From JAAZIN01 sp964464625 (GTDB lineage Bacteria; Bacillota; Dethiobacteria; DTU022), in NCBI GenBank assembly GCA_964464625.1, contig CAYXKD010000001.1:1-64000 (forward strand): 64,000 bases of DNA, given 5' to 3'. Shown here one piece after another: positions 32,653 to 41,846 of this stretch; positions within the stretch are counted from its first letter, which is position 1; the number at the start of each line of letters is the position of its first letter. The position numbers and the translations under genes were made by a program. Below the pieces are notes generated by a model. It had not been told where the DNA came from, searched no databases, and saw only the letters and a list, made by a program, of their open reading frames with translations.

Positions 32653-35640
32653 TCAGGATCCGCAACATTTTTTATACTTTTTGCCGCTACCACAGGGACA
32701 GGGGTCGTTTCGGCCGATCTTCTTTTCAGCCCTGACGGGCTGCCTTTTTGCTGCCGGGGTCTTTCCGGGCGAAGCCGCTTCTTTCTCCTTTTCAACCCCG
32801 CCGTCCGGAGCGGTCTCCCGCAAACGCGGACGGATCGCCGCCGCCGGACCGGCCACAGCGCGGCGGCGGGGCGGTGCAGCCACACGGGCCTGGTAGATCC
32901 CGCGGACAACCTCCTCCTGGATCGTCCGGATCATCCCCTCAAACATCTCAAAGCTTTCCAGACGGTATTCCACCAGGGGATCCCGCTGCCCGTAGGCGCG
33001 CAGATTAATCTCCTGGCGCAGCTCATGCATCTCATCGATAAAGAACATCCAGTGCCTGTCCACCGTGCGCAACAGAATTACCCGCTCCAGTTCACGCATA
33101 ATAGCATCGCCCAGATCCTTTTCGCGAGTCTCGTAGAAAGCAGAAGCTTCGTCAAGAAGCAGATGCTCCACCTCCCGACGCTCCAGATCGAGCAGCGCCG
33201 CTGCAGTGAGTCTTCCCCGGCGCAGGAAGGAACTTTCACCAGCCTGTAAGAGGGCACGAGCTTCGGGCTCTTCGATGTAGCCCCGCTCGTGAAAATATTG
33301 CAGGATATTGGCCGAAATCACTTCCTGAACCATATCCAGGATAGCCTGGCGCATCTCCATGCCCTGTAAAACCTGCTTCCGCTGCCCGTAGATCACCTCA
33401 CGCTGCTTGTTGAGAACATCATCATAATCTAGCAGATGGCGGCGGATTTCGAAGTTGCGCGATTCCACCTTCTTCTGGGCCTGTTCAATAGCCCTGCTGA
33501 CAAGGGGGTGATCTATGGGAATTTCCTCTTCAAATCCAAAGCGCTCCATCAGGGAGGCAATATTGTCGGCGCCGAAAAGGCGCATGAGATCATCTTCCAG
33601 AGAAACCACGAATTGTGAGGATCCCGGATCACCCTGGCGGCCGGAGCGCCCGCGCAGCTGGTTATCGATGCGGCGGCTTTCGTGGCGCTCGGTGCCCAGC
33701 ACATGCAGGCCGCCCAGGGAGAGGACCTCGCTACGCTCCTGCTCAACGAGGCGGCCAGCCTCCGCCATGAGCTCCCTGCGCCTTTTTTCCCATGACTGAT
33801 GCTGTTCCGGGTCAAGCTCATGCTCTTTCGCCTCAAATTCTTTTTCCAGCCTCTCCCTGACCCGGTATTCCGGATTTCCTCCCAGGATAATATCGGTGCC
33901 CCGGCCGGCCATGTTGGTCGAGATAGTGACTGCTCCCCTGCGGCCCGCCTGGGCGATAATCTGGGCTTCACGGGTATGGTTCACCGCATTCAGAACCTCG
34001 TGTGGAACACCTCTCCGTTTAAGCATGCGGCTGAGCATCTCCGATTTCTCCACGGAAATGGTACCTACCAGGACGGGCTGTCCCAGAGTATTGCGCCTTT
34101 CTATTTCGTCAACAGCCGCCTGGAATTTAGCCCTCTCGCTTTTGTATACCAGATCTGGAAGCTCCTTCCGGATGAGCAAGCGATTCGTGGGAACTCCCAC
34201 CACATCCATACCGTAGATCTTGCGGAATTCCTCCTCTTCTGTGGCTGCAGTGCCTGTCATACCAGCAAGCTTGCCATACATCCGGAAATAGTTCTGAAAT
34301 GTAATGGAGGCCACGGTCCGGGTATCAGCCTGAACCTCCACTTTCTCCTTGGCTTCAATAGCCTGATGCAACCCCTCAGAGTAACGCCGCCCCCACATGA
34401 GACGGCCGGTAAATTCGTCCACGATAACTACTTTGTCTTCCTGGACAACGTAATCCACATCTTTTTCATAAAGCGAATATGCCTTCAACAGCTGGTGAAT
34501 ACAGTGCATCTGCTCACCGGCACCGCTTTCTTCTTCGCCTGGATCCTCCGCAGCAGCCGCTTCCGACGCCTTTTCGAAACCGAGCAGCCGGGCCAGCGCC
34601 GGGTTGTTGCGGACCAACTCCCGGTAACCCTGCTGCGAAATAGAAACAGCCCTTGTAATCTCATCGATGGTGAAATAGAGCTGTTCATCAAAGTGGTCCA
34701 GCCTCTTCTCGGTCATCAGCAGCTGCTTCGTCCGCTCAACAAGCCTTTCCATGCCGCGTTCCTTGATCAGCCTGAGCAGATTTTTATGCTTGGGTGCACC
34801 GCGGCGCACGAGCAGCATTTTTTCCGCAGCTTCATCCTTGTTCCCCTGTTCCAGCTGCTCCCGGGAATCATTGAGCAGTTCGCTCACCATCCGGTTTTGC
34901 TTGCGCAGCAGCTGCTCCACATCGTTGCGAAAGCGGCTGTACTCTTGCCTCGTCTCCAAACGGCTGCTGATAATGAGCGGTGTCCTCGCTTCGTCGATAA
35001 GGATGCTATCGACCTCATCGACGATGGCATAGTTGAGCTCTCTCTGGACCAGTTCCTCCTGGTAGAGAACCATATTGTCGCGCAGGTAATCAAATCCCAG
35101 CTCATTGTTAGTGGCATAGACAATGTCCGCTCCGTAAGCCTCCCGCCGCTCTTTCGGAGCAAGATCGTGCACAACCAGCCCTACTGTAAGGCCAAGAAGC
35201 TTGTACACAGGCCCCATCCACTCGCTGTCGCGGCGGGCCAGGTAATCGTTAACCGTAACAATATGCGTCCCCTTGCCGCTTAAACTGTTCAGATATGCAG
35301 GCATTGTAGCCACCAGTGTTTTACCTTCACCGGTTTTCATCTCGGCAATACGCCCCTGATGCAAAACAATGCCGCCGAGAACCTGGACATCATAGGGACG
35401 CAATCCTACAGCGCGTTTCGCCGCCTCCCGGGCCAGAGCAAAGGCTTCGGGAAGAAGTTCCTCCAGGGTCTCACCCGTCTCCAGTCTTTCTCTTAACCGG
35501 GCAGTGCTTGCTGGAAAGTCAGATAGTGCCAATGCCTCCATCTGCTCCTCCAGAGCATTGACTTGCTTTACTATTTTCCACAGGCGGCGCACCTCTTTTT
35601 CATTAGAGCTGCCAAATATTTTTTTCAGGAGTCCGCCCAC
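32653..35640 (-). CDS. secA: Preprotein translocase ATPase SecA with enlarged preprotein-binding domain
   Basis: Motor ATPase driving proteins through SecYEG. Walker A TGEGKT is at 103-108, DEVDS at 208-212, the second nucleotide fold follows, and a zinc-binding SEC-C tail (DPCPCGSGKKYKKCCG) ends the protein. At 995 residues it is over 100 longer than B. subtilis SecA. The excess is an inserted helical segment in the preprotein cross-linking domain (about 245-315; LRKQNRMVSELLNDSREQLE through ERTKQLLMTEKRL) and a long Pro/Ala/Arg-rich linker (about 900-970). The start is GTG after GAGGTG. It lies between the NTP-transferase-like gene and prfB. Confidence 0.96.
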   Translation of the reverse strand: MGGLLKKIFGSSNEKEVRRLWKIVKQVNALEEQMEALALSDFPASTARLRERLETGETLEELLPEAFALAREAAKRAVGLRPYDVQVLGGIVLHQGRIAEMKTGEGKTLVATMPAYLNSLSGKGTHIVTVNDYLARRDSEWMGPVYKLLGLTVGLVVHDLAPKERREAYGADIVYATNNELGFDYLRDNMVLYQEELVQRELNYAIVDEVDSILIDEARTPLIISSRLETRQEYSRFRNDVEQLLRKQNRMVSELLNDSREQLEQGNKDEAAEKMLLVRRGAPKHKNLLRLIKERGMERLVERTKQLLMTEKRLDHFDEQLYFTIDEITRAVSISQQGYRELVRNNPALARLLGFEKASEAAAAEDPGEEESGAGEQMHCIHQLLKAYSLYEKDVDYVVQEDKVVIVDEFTGRLMWGRRYSEGLHQAIEAKEKVEVQADTRTVASITFQNYFRMYGKLAGMTGTAATEEEEFRKIYGMDVVGVPTNRLLIRKELPDLVYKSERAKFQAAVDEIERRNTLGQPVLVGTISVEKSEMLSRMLKRRGVPHEVLNAVNHTREAQIIAQAGRRGAVTISTNMAGRGTDIILGGNPEYRVRERLEKEFEAKEHELDPEQHQSWEKRRRELMAEAGRLVEQERSEVLSLGGLHVLGTERHESRRIDNQLRGRSGRQGDPGSSQFVVSLEDDLMRLFGADNIASLMERFGFEEEIPIDHPLVSRAIEQAQKKVESRNFEIRRHLLDYDDVLNKQREVIYGQRKQVLQGMEMRQAILDMVQEVISANILQYFHERGYIEEPEARALLQAGESSFLRRGRLTAAALLDLERREVEHLLLDEASAFYETREKDLGDAIMRELERVILLRTVDRHWMFFIDEMHELRQEINLRAYGQRDPLVEYRLESFEMFEGMIRTIQEEVVRGIYQARVAAPPRRRAVAGPAAAIRPRLRETAPDGGVEKEKEAASPGKTPAAKRQPVRAEKKIGRNDPCPCGSGKKYKKCCGS

Positions 35641-35676
35641 AGGTTACACCTCTTTCTCGAGAACAATGATCTGAAA

Positions 35677-35696
35677 AAGGAACCACGCGGTTCCTT
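35677..35696 (-). terminator. Intrinsic terminator or attenuator in the secA leader
   Basis: Perfect 8-bp stem AAGGAACC-ACGC-GGTTCCTT (plus-strand reading); on the minus strand it ends in TTTTTC. It lies between the candidate secA promoter and the GTG start, so it may terminate the upstream hpf transcript or attenuate secA. Confidence 0.6.
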
Positions 35697-35708
35697 AAGC
35701 CCAGTCTT

Positions 35709-35738
35709 ATTTTACCATAAAGGAAGATATAAAAACAA
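35709..35738 (-). promoter_or_regulatory. Candidate secA promoter
   Basis: Extended -10 TGGTAAAAT (hexamer 35709-35714) with TTGTTT (35733-35738) 18 bases upstream, on the minus strand. Confidence 0.4.
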
Positions 35739-35775
35739 GGACCGCTCCCCGCCCCAGAATATGAGCAGATAATAC

Positions 35776-36909
35776 TTATTCAGCCTGCTCCAGAATTTTG
35801 CGTGCCGGGTCCAGCTCGCAACTGAGTGCCCAAAGGCTGCCTGAAACCAGGGAGTGACCGCCCAGAAGCACCGGTATGGGACACTGTACAGCGAGACGGG
35901 TAAATTCTTGCAACCAGGGATGCTCGATCTGCTCCCAAAAACCCAGATCAGAAAGAAAGCGCTCTCTATCTGTGAACTCATACCTGTGATGAGCAAAAAG
36001 AACCCGGCTATCGATAAAAGCGCAGCGAGCCACCTTTGCCAGGCAGGTGTAAAATCTTTCCAAGCCAGCCTCTTCGATGAGAAAGCCCAGCAAAGAGTGC
36101 ACCTCACCTTTTTCCAACCGGCCCAGCGCCTTCATTCCACGCTCTTCGGAGAAAACCCGCAGCCGCAATTTCAAAAGTGCATTGAGCCGTTCGATAATGG
36201 GCGCACCGACCCGCCCGATAAGCGCCACATCCTGGTAGCTATCCCCCAGCACCGCCTTGGCCCGCTCCAGTCGGGAATAATCAAGGTCAATGTTGTCCAG
36301 AACAGCACGGGCTCGCGGGCCGGCAAAGGGACCCGCACCGAGGATGAGGACATCTGCAGGCGTATCCAGGTCAAAGAGCAGCCCCAGGGTTTGAGGCATC
36401 AGTTCCAGCTCAAGACCGCATTCATCGCGCAGTGTCATCGCAAGACTATTGTCCATGGCTTCCAGATTGGCGGAGGCAAAATTATCTGGAACAGTAAAGG
36501 CGACGATATCTGCCGACTGAATATTGTTGGCATAGAGAAAGCTTGAGCGGAGGGCAAGTTTTTCAAAAATCTGTTCCAGCTCAGCCACAGTGATAAGGGG
36601 ACAACCCGCCCCGCTAAGGTAAAAAACCTTCTCTAAACGCTGCTCCAGGACAAGCTTTTTCAGTTCACGACCGAAATGAAAGGAGCTGGGATGCTCATTG
36701 TTCAGAATCATCACCGCCCCTGAATCACGGGCCATGCCGGCCAGAGCAGGATCGTTCGTAATCAAAAACAACTCATCCACCAGACTGATCCCACTCAATT
36801 TATCCAGATTATCATGCAGCAATGCCTGTCGCACCGTGTTGATCATCTTTTCAACGGGACTGGCCGCAGCTGTCCCTTCAAAGATAACCACACTTATACC
36901 CTGAGCCAT
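35776..36909 (-). CDS. Uncharacterised protein with NTP-transferase-like N-terminal half
   Basis: Not confidently recognised. The N-terminal half looks like a GT-A/MobA-like nucleotidyltransferase fold: a first strand GISVVIFEGT, a region FLITNDPALAG, a GAGCPLITVAELEQIFEKL segment where such enzymes have their metal-binding loop, and LFDLDTPADVLIL resembling the closing DIDTPEDL motif of the family. The usual glycine-rich GGxGxRxG nucleotide loop is not evident, so activity is doubtful. The C-terminal half (about 225-377) contains GGHSLVSGSLWALS near the end and is unassigned. The ATG at 36909 fits the fold but has no good ribosome-binding site. It lies between hpf and secA. Confidence 0.5.
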   Translation of the reverse strand: MAQGISVVIFEGTAAASPVEKMINTVRQALLHDNLDKLSGISLVDELFLITNDPALAGMARDSGAVMILNNEHPSSFHFGRELKKLVLEQRLEKVFYLSGAGCPLITVAELEQIFEKLALRSSFLYANNIQSADIVAFTVPDNFASANLEAMDNSLAMTLRDECGLELELMPQTLGLLFDLDTPADVLILGAGPFAGPRARAVLDNIDLDYSRLERAKAVLGDSYQDVALIGRVGAPIIERLNALLKLRLRVFSEERGMKALGRLEKGEVHSLLGFLIEEAGLERFYTCLAKVARCAFIDSRVLFAHHRYEFTDRERFLSDLGFWEQIEHPWLQEFTRLAVQCPIPVLLGGHSLVSGSLWALSCELDPARKILEQAE

Positions 36910-36963
36910 TAGAAGAAGATCTTTCTGCAGCAAAAGAGTTGTTTACATAAATACATTTTTGTT

Positions 36964-37509
36964 TTAAGGACCATATTCCGGTTCGATAAGGCCATAATCA
37001 CCGTCTTTCCGCCGGTAAAGAACATTCACAGTTTCACTGTCGGCATTGGCAAAAACAAAGAAATCATGTCCAAGAAGATTCATCTGCATGATAGCCTCTT
37101 CGAGATTCATCGGCTTAAGGGGGAAACTCTTTGTTTTCACTACCCGGGCTTCTGTCTCCTCTACTTCTTTCATTTCGGCAGAAAACTGTTTCTCTGTGAT
37201 TGCCCGGATGCCCTGCTGGCGCAAGGACCTGCTCAGGCGGGTCTTATACTTGACCAGTTGTTTCTCCAGTTTTTCCACAACCATATCGATGGAGGCATAC
37301 ATATCGCCACTCGATTCTTCACCGCGTAAAATCAGGCCGTTTAAGATCACTGTTACCTCAACGATATGCTCCTCCCGGATCACACTCATCACCACCTGAG
37401 CTTCCCTGGCCCGGTCCAGATACTTGGTAAGTTTTCTCACCTTTTTCTGCGCATAATCGATGAGCGCTTCCGTTGCTTCAATATTTTTCCCGCGGACATT
37501 GATTTCCAT
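36964..37509 (-). CDS. hpf: Ribosome hibernation promoting factor, long form
   Basis: Dimerises 70S ribosomes into inactive 100S particles in stationary phase. The N-terminal beta-alpha-beta-beta-beta-alpha HPF/YfiA domain (MEINVRGKNIEATEALIDYA to about 100) is joined by a charged linker to the C-terminal dimerisation domain (about 125-181; KPMNLEEAIMQMNLLGHDFF and VLYRRKDGDYGLIEPE). Length 181 is that of long HPF found in Bacillota. The neighbourhood comFC-hpf-secA-prfB is common in the phylum. Confidence 0.95.
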   Translation of the reverse strand: MEINVRGKNIEATEALIDYAQKKVRKLTKYLDRAREAQVVMSVIREEHIVEVTVILNGLILRGEESSGDMYASIDMVVEKLEKQLVKYKTRLSRSLRQQGIRAITEKQFSAEMKEVEETEARVVKTKSFPLKPMNLEEAIMQMNLLGHDFFVFANADSETVNVLYRRKDGDYGLIEPEYGP

Positions 37510-37594
37510 GCTGCTCCTCCTTGTCAGCAGTTTACTATCTACTATTCCCTAAGTAATAGAAAAATCCTGCAGCGCCCCGGTGTAGGGCAACCGC

Positions 37595-38344
37595 TCAGAA
37601 AAGATGCGGTGTAAAAGCAGCAGCGGCGCCGAAAACAATCAGACCTCTTTCATGGAGCACCTTTGCCGCCTCCTGCATGGTCGAACCGGTGGAATAGATA
37701 TCGTCCACCAGCAAAACTGTCTCTCCCGGCTTTATTAATGCTCCCCTGTATGAAAAAGCGCCCTCTATATTTACTTTGCGCTGCATGTAAGAGAGACTGC
37801 TCTGGGGCGGGGAGGCCCTGGTTTTTACCAGCAGGGGCAGAAACGGTATACACAGCGACTGAGCCGTAAAACGAGCCAGCAAATAAGCCTGGTCATAACC
37901 GCGCTCAGCCAGCCTGCTCCGGTGCAGCGGCACCGGAACAGCCAGGTCCGGCATCCAGTCTGTTTGCTCCGCAATCATCCGGCCGAGCCAGTGCCCCAAG
38001 GGACGGGCCAGCCCACGCCTGCCCTCGAATTTAAAACGGTGAAGCATGCGCCGCCAGGCGCCTTCGTACCAGGAGAGAGCGAATAACCCCCGCAAAGGGA
38101 TTGCATCTACAGTACAGTCACAGGGCTGTCGGAATGCACAAACATGCCCACAGCGAGGACAGATCAGTCCGGCCAGGGAAAAAAGATCATGGCAGGAACG
38201 ACACAGGGGGATTCTCCGCGGCGGCGGAAGCAGCGCTTCACAGGTAAGACAACGTGGTGGAAAAAGTAGCCGCCAAAAAGATTCCGTCCAATTCCTGACC
38301 TTAAATCTTCTATTATGCGCCTGTCCCTTTGCTTCCGGCAACAT
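37595..38344 (-). CDS. comFC: ComF-family phosphoribosyltransferase-like competence protein
   Basis: A 249-residue ComF protein needed for DNA uptake in transformable relatives. An N-terminal zinc finger (C32, C35, C48, C51, C62, C65 in RCLTCE, PLCRSCH, ICPRCG) precedes a phosphoribosyltransferase fold with PVPLHRSRLAERGYDQA and the PRPP loop VLLVDDIYSTGST. The ATG at 38344 has GGAAGG five bases upstream and overlaps the recD2 stop by 32 bases; a longer upstream reading is less likely. No comFA is adjacent. Confidence 0.88.
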   Translation of the reverse strand: MLPEAKGQAHNRRFKVRNWTESFWRLLFPPRCLTCEALLPPPRRIPLCRSCHDLFSLAGLICPRCGHVCAFRQPCDCTVDAIPLRGLFALSWYEGAWRRMLHRFKFEGRRGLARPLGHWLGRMIAEQTDWMPDLAVPVPLHRSRLAERGYDQAYLLARFTAQSLCIPFLPLLVKTRASPPQSSLSYMQRKVNIEGAFSYRGALIKPGETVLLVDDIYSTGSTMQEAAKVLHERGLIVFGAAAAFTPHLF

Positions 38345-40532
38345 CTTCACCTTCCCGGCGTAAACGGCTGCCAAGATAGCTGTAGCGCTCCTCTGCGCGG
38401 TTATTGTGTACAGCGATGGCCAGAGCTTTTCTTGTTCCTATAAGAATCACCAGCTTACGTGCGCGTGTGATCCCTGTATAAATAAGGTTGCGCTGCAGCA
38501 GCAGATAATGCTGAGTGATTACAGGCATGATAATGACAGGATATTCGCTGCCCTGGCTTTTATGTACCGATATGGCGTAGGAAAGCGTCAGTTCATCAAG
38601 CTCGCTGAAATCATAAATCACAGGGCGGCTGAAATCAGCATCACTAAAGGTCACCGTCAGCTCCCCCTCCTCAAGATCGAGCTCACTGATGAGGCCTATA
38701 TCACCGTTGTAAACCTCTTTCCTGTAGTTGTTCCGGATTTGCATAACCTTGTCACCACAGCGAAAGGTCATTCCGCGCACTGTCACCTCATTTTTACGCC
38801 TGTCAAAGGGATTAAGCTCCTTCTGCAGCAGTGTATTAAGCCGCTCCACCCCGGCAGCAGTGCGCCGCATGGGCGTGATCACCTGAACATCTTTAACAGG
38901 GTCAAAGGGCCCGTAATTAGGGACCCCTTCACAGCAAAGCCGCACTACTTTCTGAGCAACCAGGTCTGGGAGAGATTCGTCAATAAAGAAAAAATCTTTA
39001 TTTTTAACATTAAGATAGGGCATCGCCCCCCTGTTGATCCGGTGGGCATTTACCGTAATCATGCTTTCGCGAGCCTGCCTGAAGATATGACTCAGGCGTA
39101 CAACAGGAATAGCTTCTGATTCCAGAATATCTTTAAGAACATTACCCGCTCCCACTGCAGGAAGCTGATCGGCATCGCCAACCATGATGAAGCGGCAACC
39201 CCCGGGGATAGCCCTGAGCAGTTGGTACATCAACATGAGATCAACCATGGATGATTCATCTACAATGAGCACATCGGTTTCCAGGGGGCGCTCTTCGTGA
39301 CGCAGAAATCGAAAACCTTCACCCTCAGTGTAGCTATACTCGAGAAGACGATGGATCGTAGAGGCCTCCTCTCCGGTAGCCTCATTGACCCTTTTGGCAG
39401 CCCGCCCCGTGGGAGCGGCTAGCAACACCCTTTGACCCAAAGTGTGAAACAGGGAAAGAAGCGCCCTGATGGTAGTTGTTTTGCCAGTTCCAGGACCGCC
39501 CGTAACAACAAGTACGCCGTTGCTTAATGCCTGATCCAGAACCAGGCGTTGTTCTGTGGTTAGCCCGCTTTCCTTCCCTGCCACGACAGCAAGAGCCTCC
39601 CTGCATTGACGGGGTTCCCACTTCCCCGGGGCGGAGGCCAGTTTTTTTAAACGCCGGGCAACTCCCTCCTCCGCATAGAAGTAAGACGCAGCATAAACAA
39701 TTTCACCGGCACCGGTAAGCTCTCTACAGATCTTTTTATCTTTTACCAGATGTTCAAGTTGTCCGGCAACAGGTACGGCAGGAAAAACCTCACCGGGAAT
39801 GGAAATAAGTTCATTTACCCGCTCGGCGATTACTTCCCGGGGCAAATAGACATGTCCCCTACTCGCTGCATCGCTGAGGGCAAAAAGGAGCGCCGCACGA
39901 ATCCGGGCCGGAGCTTCGGCTGGAAGCCCCATCCGGCGGGCAATACGATCCGCAGTTTTAAAACCGATTCCCAGCACCTCTTCAGCAAGAAGATAAGGGT
40001 TTTCCTTAACCCGGTCAATAGCCAGGTGCCCATAATGGCGGTAAAGCCGCAGCGCCTGCCCCACCCCAATTCCATGCCCCTGTAAAAAAACGAGTACACT
40101 CTGCATCTCACGGTACTTGTCGAAACTTTCCAGGATCATCGCAGCTTTTTTAGGGCCAACACCGGGCACCTCTTGCAACCTTCCGGGCTCTTCCTCCATT
40201 ACCTTCAGTGCGGTTAACCCAAAGTGTTTAACAATTGCCGCTGCTATAACAGGACCTATACCCTTGATCAGCCCGGAAGAGAGGTATCGCTTCAACCCCT
40301 CTTCTGTAACAGGTAGCACCCTTTCCCAATGTTCCACTGCCACCTGGCGTCCGTAACGATGGTGGACTTTCCATTTGCCAGACACAACGAGGCTTTCCCC
40401 TTCCTGCATGGGTGGGAAATTGCCCACAATGGTGATCACATCGCCCTTGCTGGAACGAAGCCGCCCCACCATATAAGAGCTCTCCTCATTGTAGTACCTT
40501 ATTTTTTCAAGGGTTCCTTCGAGCCTCTCCAA
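38313..40532 (-). CDS. recD2: RecD2 5'-3' DNA helicase
   Basis: Superfamily 1B helicase of the RecD-like class that works without RecBC. An N-terminal OB-like and helix-hairpin-helix region (GLIKGIGPVIAAAIV, LQEVPGVGPKKA) precedes the motor: Walker A GGPGTGKTTT at 345-354, Walker B VLIVDESSMVD, motif III VGDADQLPAVGAG, and SVHKSQGSEYPVII. Length 739 is normal. It has roles in replication-fork repair and mismatch repair in Gram-positive bacteria. Confidence 0.95.
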   Translation of the reverse strand: MERLEGTLEKIRYYNEESSYMVGRLRSSKGDVITIVGNFPPMQEGESLVVSGKWKVHHRYGRQVAVEHWERVLPVTEEGLKRYLSSGLIKGIGPVIAAAIVKHFGLTALKVMEEEPGRLQEVPGVGPKKAAMILESFDKYREMQSVLVFLQGHGIGVGQALRLYRHYGHLAIDRVKENPYLLAEEVLGIGFKTADRIARRMGLPAEAPARIRAALLFALSDAASRGHVYLPREVIAERVNELISIPGEVFPAVPVAGQLEHLVKDKKICRELTGAGEIVYAASYFYAEEGVARRLKKLASAPGKWEPRQCREALAVVAGKESGLTTEQRLVLDQALSNGVLVVTGGPGTGKTTTIRALLSLFHTLGQRVLLAAPTGRAAKRVNEATGEEASTIHRLLEYSYTEGEGFRFLRHEERPLETDVLIVDESSMVDLMLMYQLLRAIPGGCRFIMVGDADQLPAVGAGNVLKDILESEAIPVVRLSHIFRQARESMITVNAHRINRGAMPYLNVKNKDFFFIDESLPDLVAQKVVRLCCEGVPNYGPFDPVKDVQVITPMRRTAAGVERLNTLLQKELNPFDRRKNEVTVRGMTFRCGDKVMQIRNNYRKEVYNGDIGLISELDLEEGELTVTFSDADFSRPVIYDFSELDELTLSYAISVHKSQGSEYPVIIMPVITQHYLLLQRNLIYTGITRARKLVILIGTRKALAIAVHNNRAEERYSYLGSRLRREGEDVAGSKGTGA

Positions 40533-40564
40533 AGCCTCCAGACAATCTCCTCCATTACCAACGG

Positions 40565-40603
40565 GTTAGTAAGTTTTAGTGCCAGGCACCGAAATTCACT
40601 AAC
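40565..40603. repeat. REP-like nested palindrome overlapping the metK stop codon
   Basis: Outer arms GTTAGT (40565-40570) and ACTAAC (40598-40603) and inner arms GTGCC (40579-40583) and GGCAC (40585-40589), with partly pairing spacers, make a long imperfect hairpin. The metK TAG falls inside the right arm. The compact palindromic GTGCCAGGCAC core resembles interspersed REP/MITE-type elements; only one copy is seen here. Confidence 0.5.
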
Positions 40604-41789
40604 GAGCGTTTTCTTTTAGCAGGTTCACCCGGTCCAGACGCTCCCAGGGCAGATCAAGATCGGGCCGGCCAAAATGGCCGTAAGCAGCAAGCTGCTGGTA
40701 AATGGGCCGGCGCAAGTCAAACTGTTCGATAATCGCTGCTGGGCGCAGATCAAAATGCTCCCGGAGAAGATCCTCGATGCGCCGCGCAGGCACAGTTTCA
40801 GTGCCAAATGTCTCCACAAATAGAGAAACCGGCTGCGCCATCCCGATAACATAAGCAATCTGCAACTGGCACCTGCGAGCCAGTCCGGCGGCAACAATAT
40901 TTTTAGCCGCGTGACGGGCGGCATATGAAGCGGAGCGGTCGACTTTGGTGGGATCTTTCCCCGAAAATGCACCCCCGCCATGCAGTGCGCTGCCGCCATA
41001 AGTGTCAACGATAATTTTCCGACCTGTCAGGCCGGCGTCTCCCTGAGGGCCTCCCACAACAAAGCGGCCGGTAGGGTTAACCAGAAAACGGGTTTTTTCG
41101 GTAAGCAGCTCCGGAGGAATTGATTCAGCAATGACCAGCCTGATAATATCTTTTTCAATCTGCTCCAGAGAAACCTCTTCACTGTGCTGGGTTGAAATTA
41201 CAACAGTATCCAGGCTCTGCGGTTTTCCATTATGATAAGCCACTGTAACCTGTGATTTGCCATCAGGCCGCAAGTAGGGAAGTATACCCTCCTTCCGAAC
41301 AGCAGCCAGTCTTTGGGCCAGCTTATGGGCCAAAGATATGGGCAGCGGCATTAGCTCCTCTGTTTCATCACAGGCGTAACCGATGACCATTCCCTGATCT
41401 CCCGCGCCTATGAGATCATACCGGTCTTCAGACAGTTCATTTTTTATCTCCAAAGCCCTGTCCACCCCCAGAGCTATATCGGGAGACTGCTCATCAATGG
41501 AGGTAACCACAGCACAGGTATCACCGTCAAAACCGTACTTGGCCCTGGTGTAGCCTATCTCTTTAACCTTGCGACGGATTAGACGGGGAATGTCAACATA
41601 ACACTTCGTGGAGATCTCTCCACAGACAAATACCAGGCCTGTGGTAACCATGGTCTCGGCGGCAACCCTGGCAAATGGATCCTGCGCAATAATCTCATCG
41701 AGAATCGCATCAGAGATCTGGTCTGCCAACTTATCCGGATGGCCCTCTGTGACTGATTCTGAAGTAAATAAAGTGAAGTTGTGATTCAT
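40599..41789 (-). CDS. metK: S-adenosylmethionine synthase
   Basis: Makes SAM from methionine and ATP. N-terminal FTSESVTEGHPDKLADQISDA style motif, the signature GAGDQGMVIGYACDE, GGGAFSGKDPTKVDRSA and the C-terminal FGRPDLDLPWE are all present. Length 396 is typical. The ATG at 41789 follows AAGGAGG (spacing 9). Expression is controlled by a SAM-I riboswitch in its leader, so it is switched off when SAM is plentiful. Methionine precursor homocysteine may be supplied by the DUF39 operon at 46.6-49.0 kb. Confidence 0.97.
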   Translation of the reverse strand: MNHNFTLFTSESVTEGHPDKLADQISDAILDEIIAQDPFARVAAETMVTTGLVFVCGEISTKCYVDIPRLIRRKVKEIGYTRAKYGFDGDTCAVVTSIDEQSPDIALGVDRALEIKNELSEDRYDLIGAGDQGMVIGYACDETEELMPLPISLAHKLAQRLAAVRKEGILPYLRPDGKSQVTVAYHNGKPQSLDTVVISTQHSEEVSLEQIEKDIIRLVIAESIPPELLTEKTRFLVNPTGRFVVGGPQGDAGLTGRKIIVDTYGGSALHGGGAFSGKDPTKVDRSASYAARHAAKNIVAAGLARRCQLQIAYVIGMAQPVSLFVETFGTETVPARRIEDLLREHFDLRPAAIIEQFDLRRPIYQQLAAYGHFGRPDLDLPWERLDRVNLLKENAR

Positions 41790-41810
41790 TCATACCTGCC
41801 TCCTTGTATA

Positions 41811-41836
41811 AAATAAAAACCCCTTCGAAGAAGAGG
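41811..41836 (-). terminator. Riboswitch-controlled terminator before metK
   Basis: On the minus strand CCTCTTC-TTC-GAAGGGG forms a 7-bp stem followed by TTTTATTTT, directly between the SAM aptamer and the metK ribosome-binding site. Confidence 0.85.
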
Positions 41837-41846
41837 TCTCAGGCCG

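Noticed and set aside
33799..35283. 494-codon plus-strand open frame opposite secA
   Set aside because: It lies wholly inside secA on the other strand, has no family motif, and such long antisense frames are expected in GC-biased coding sequence.
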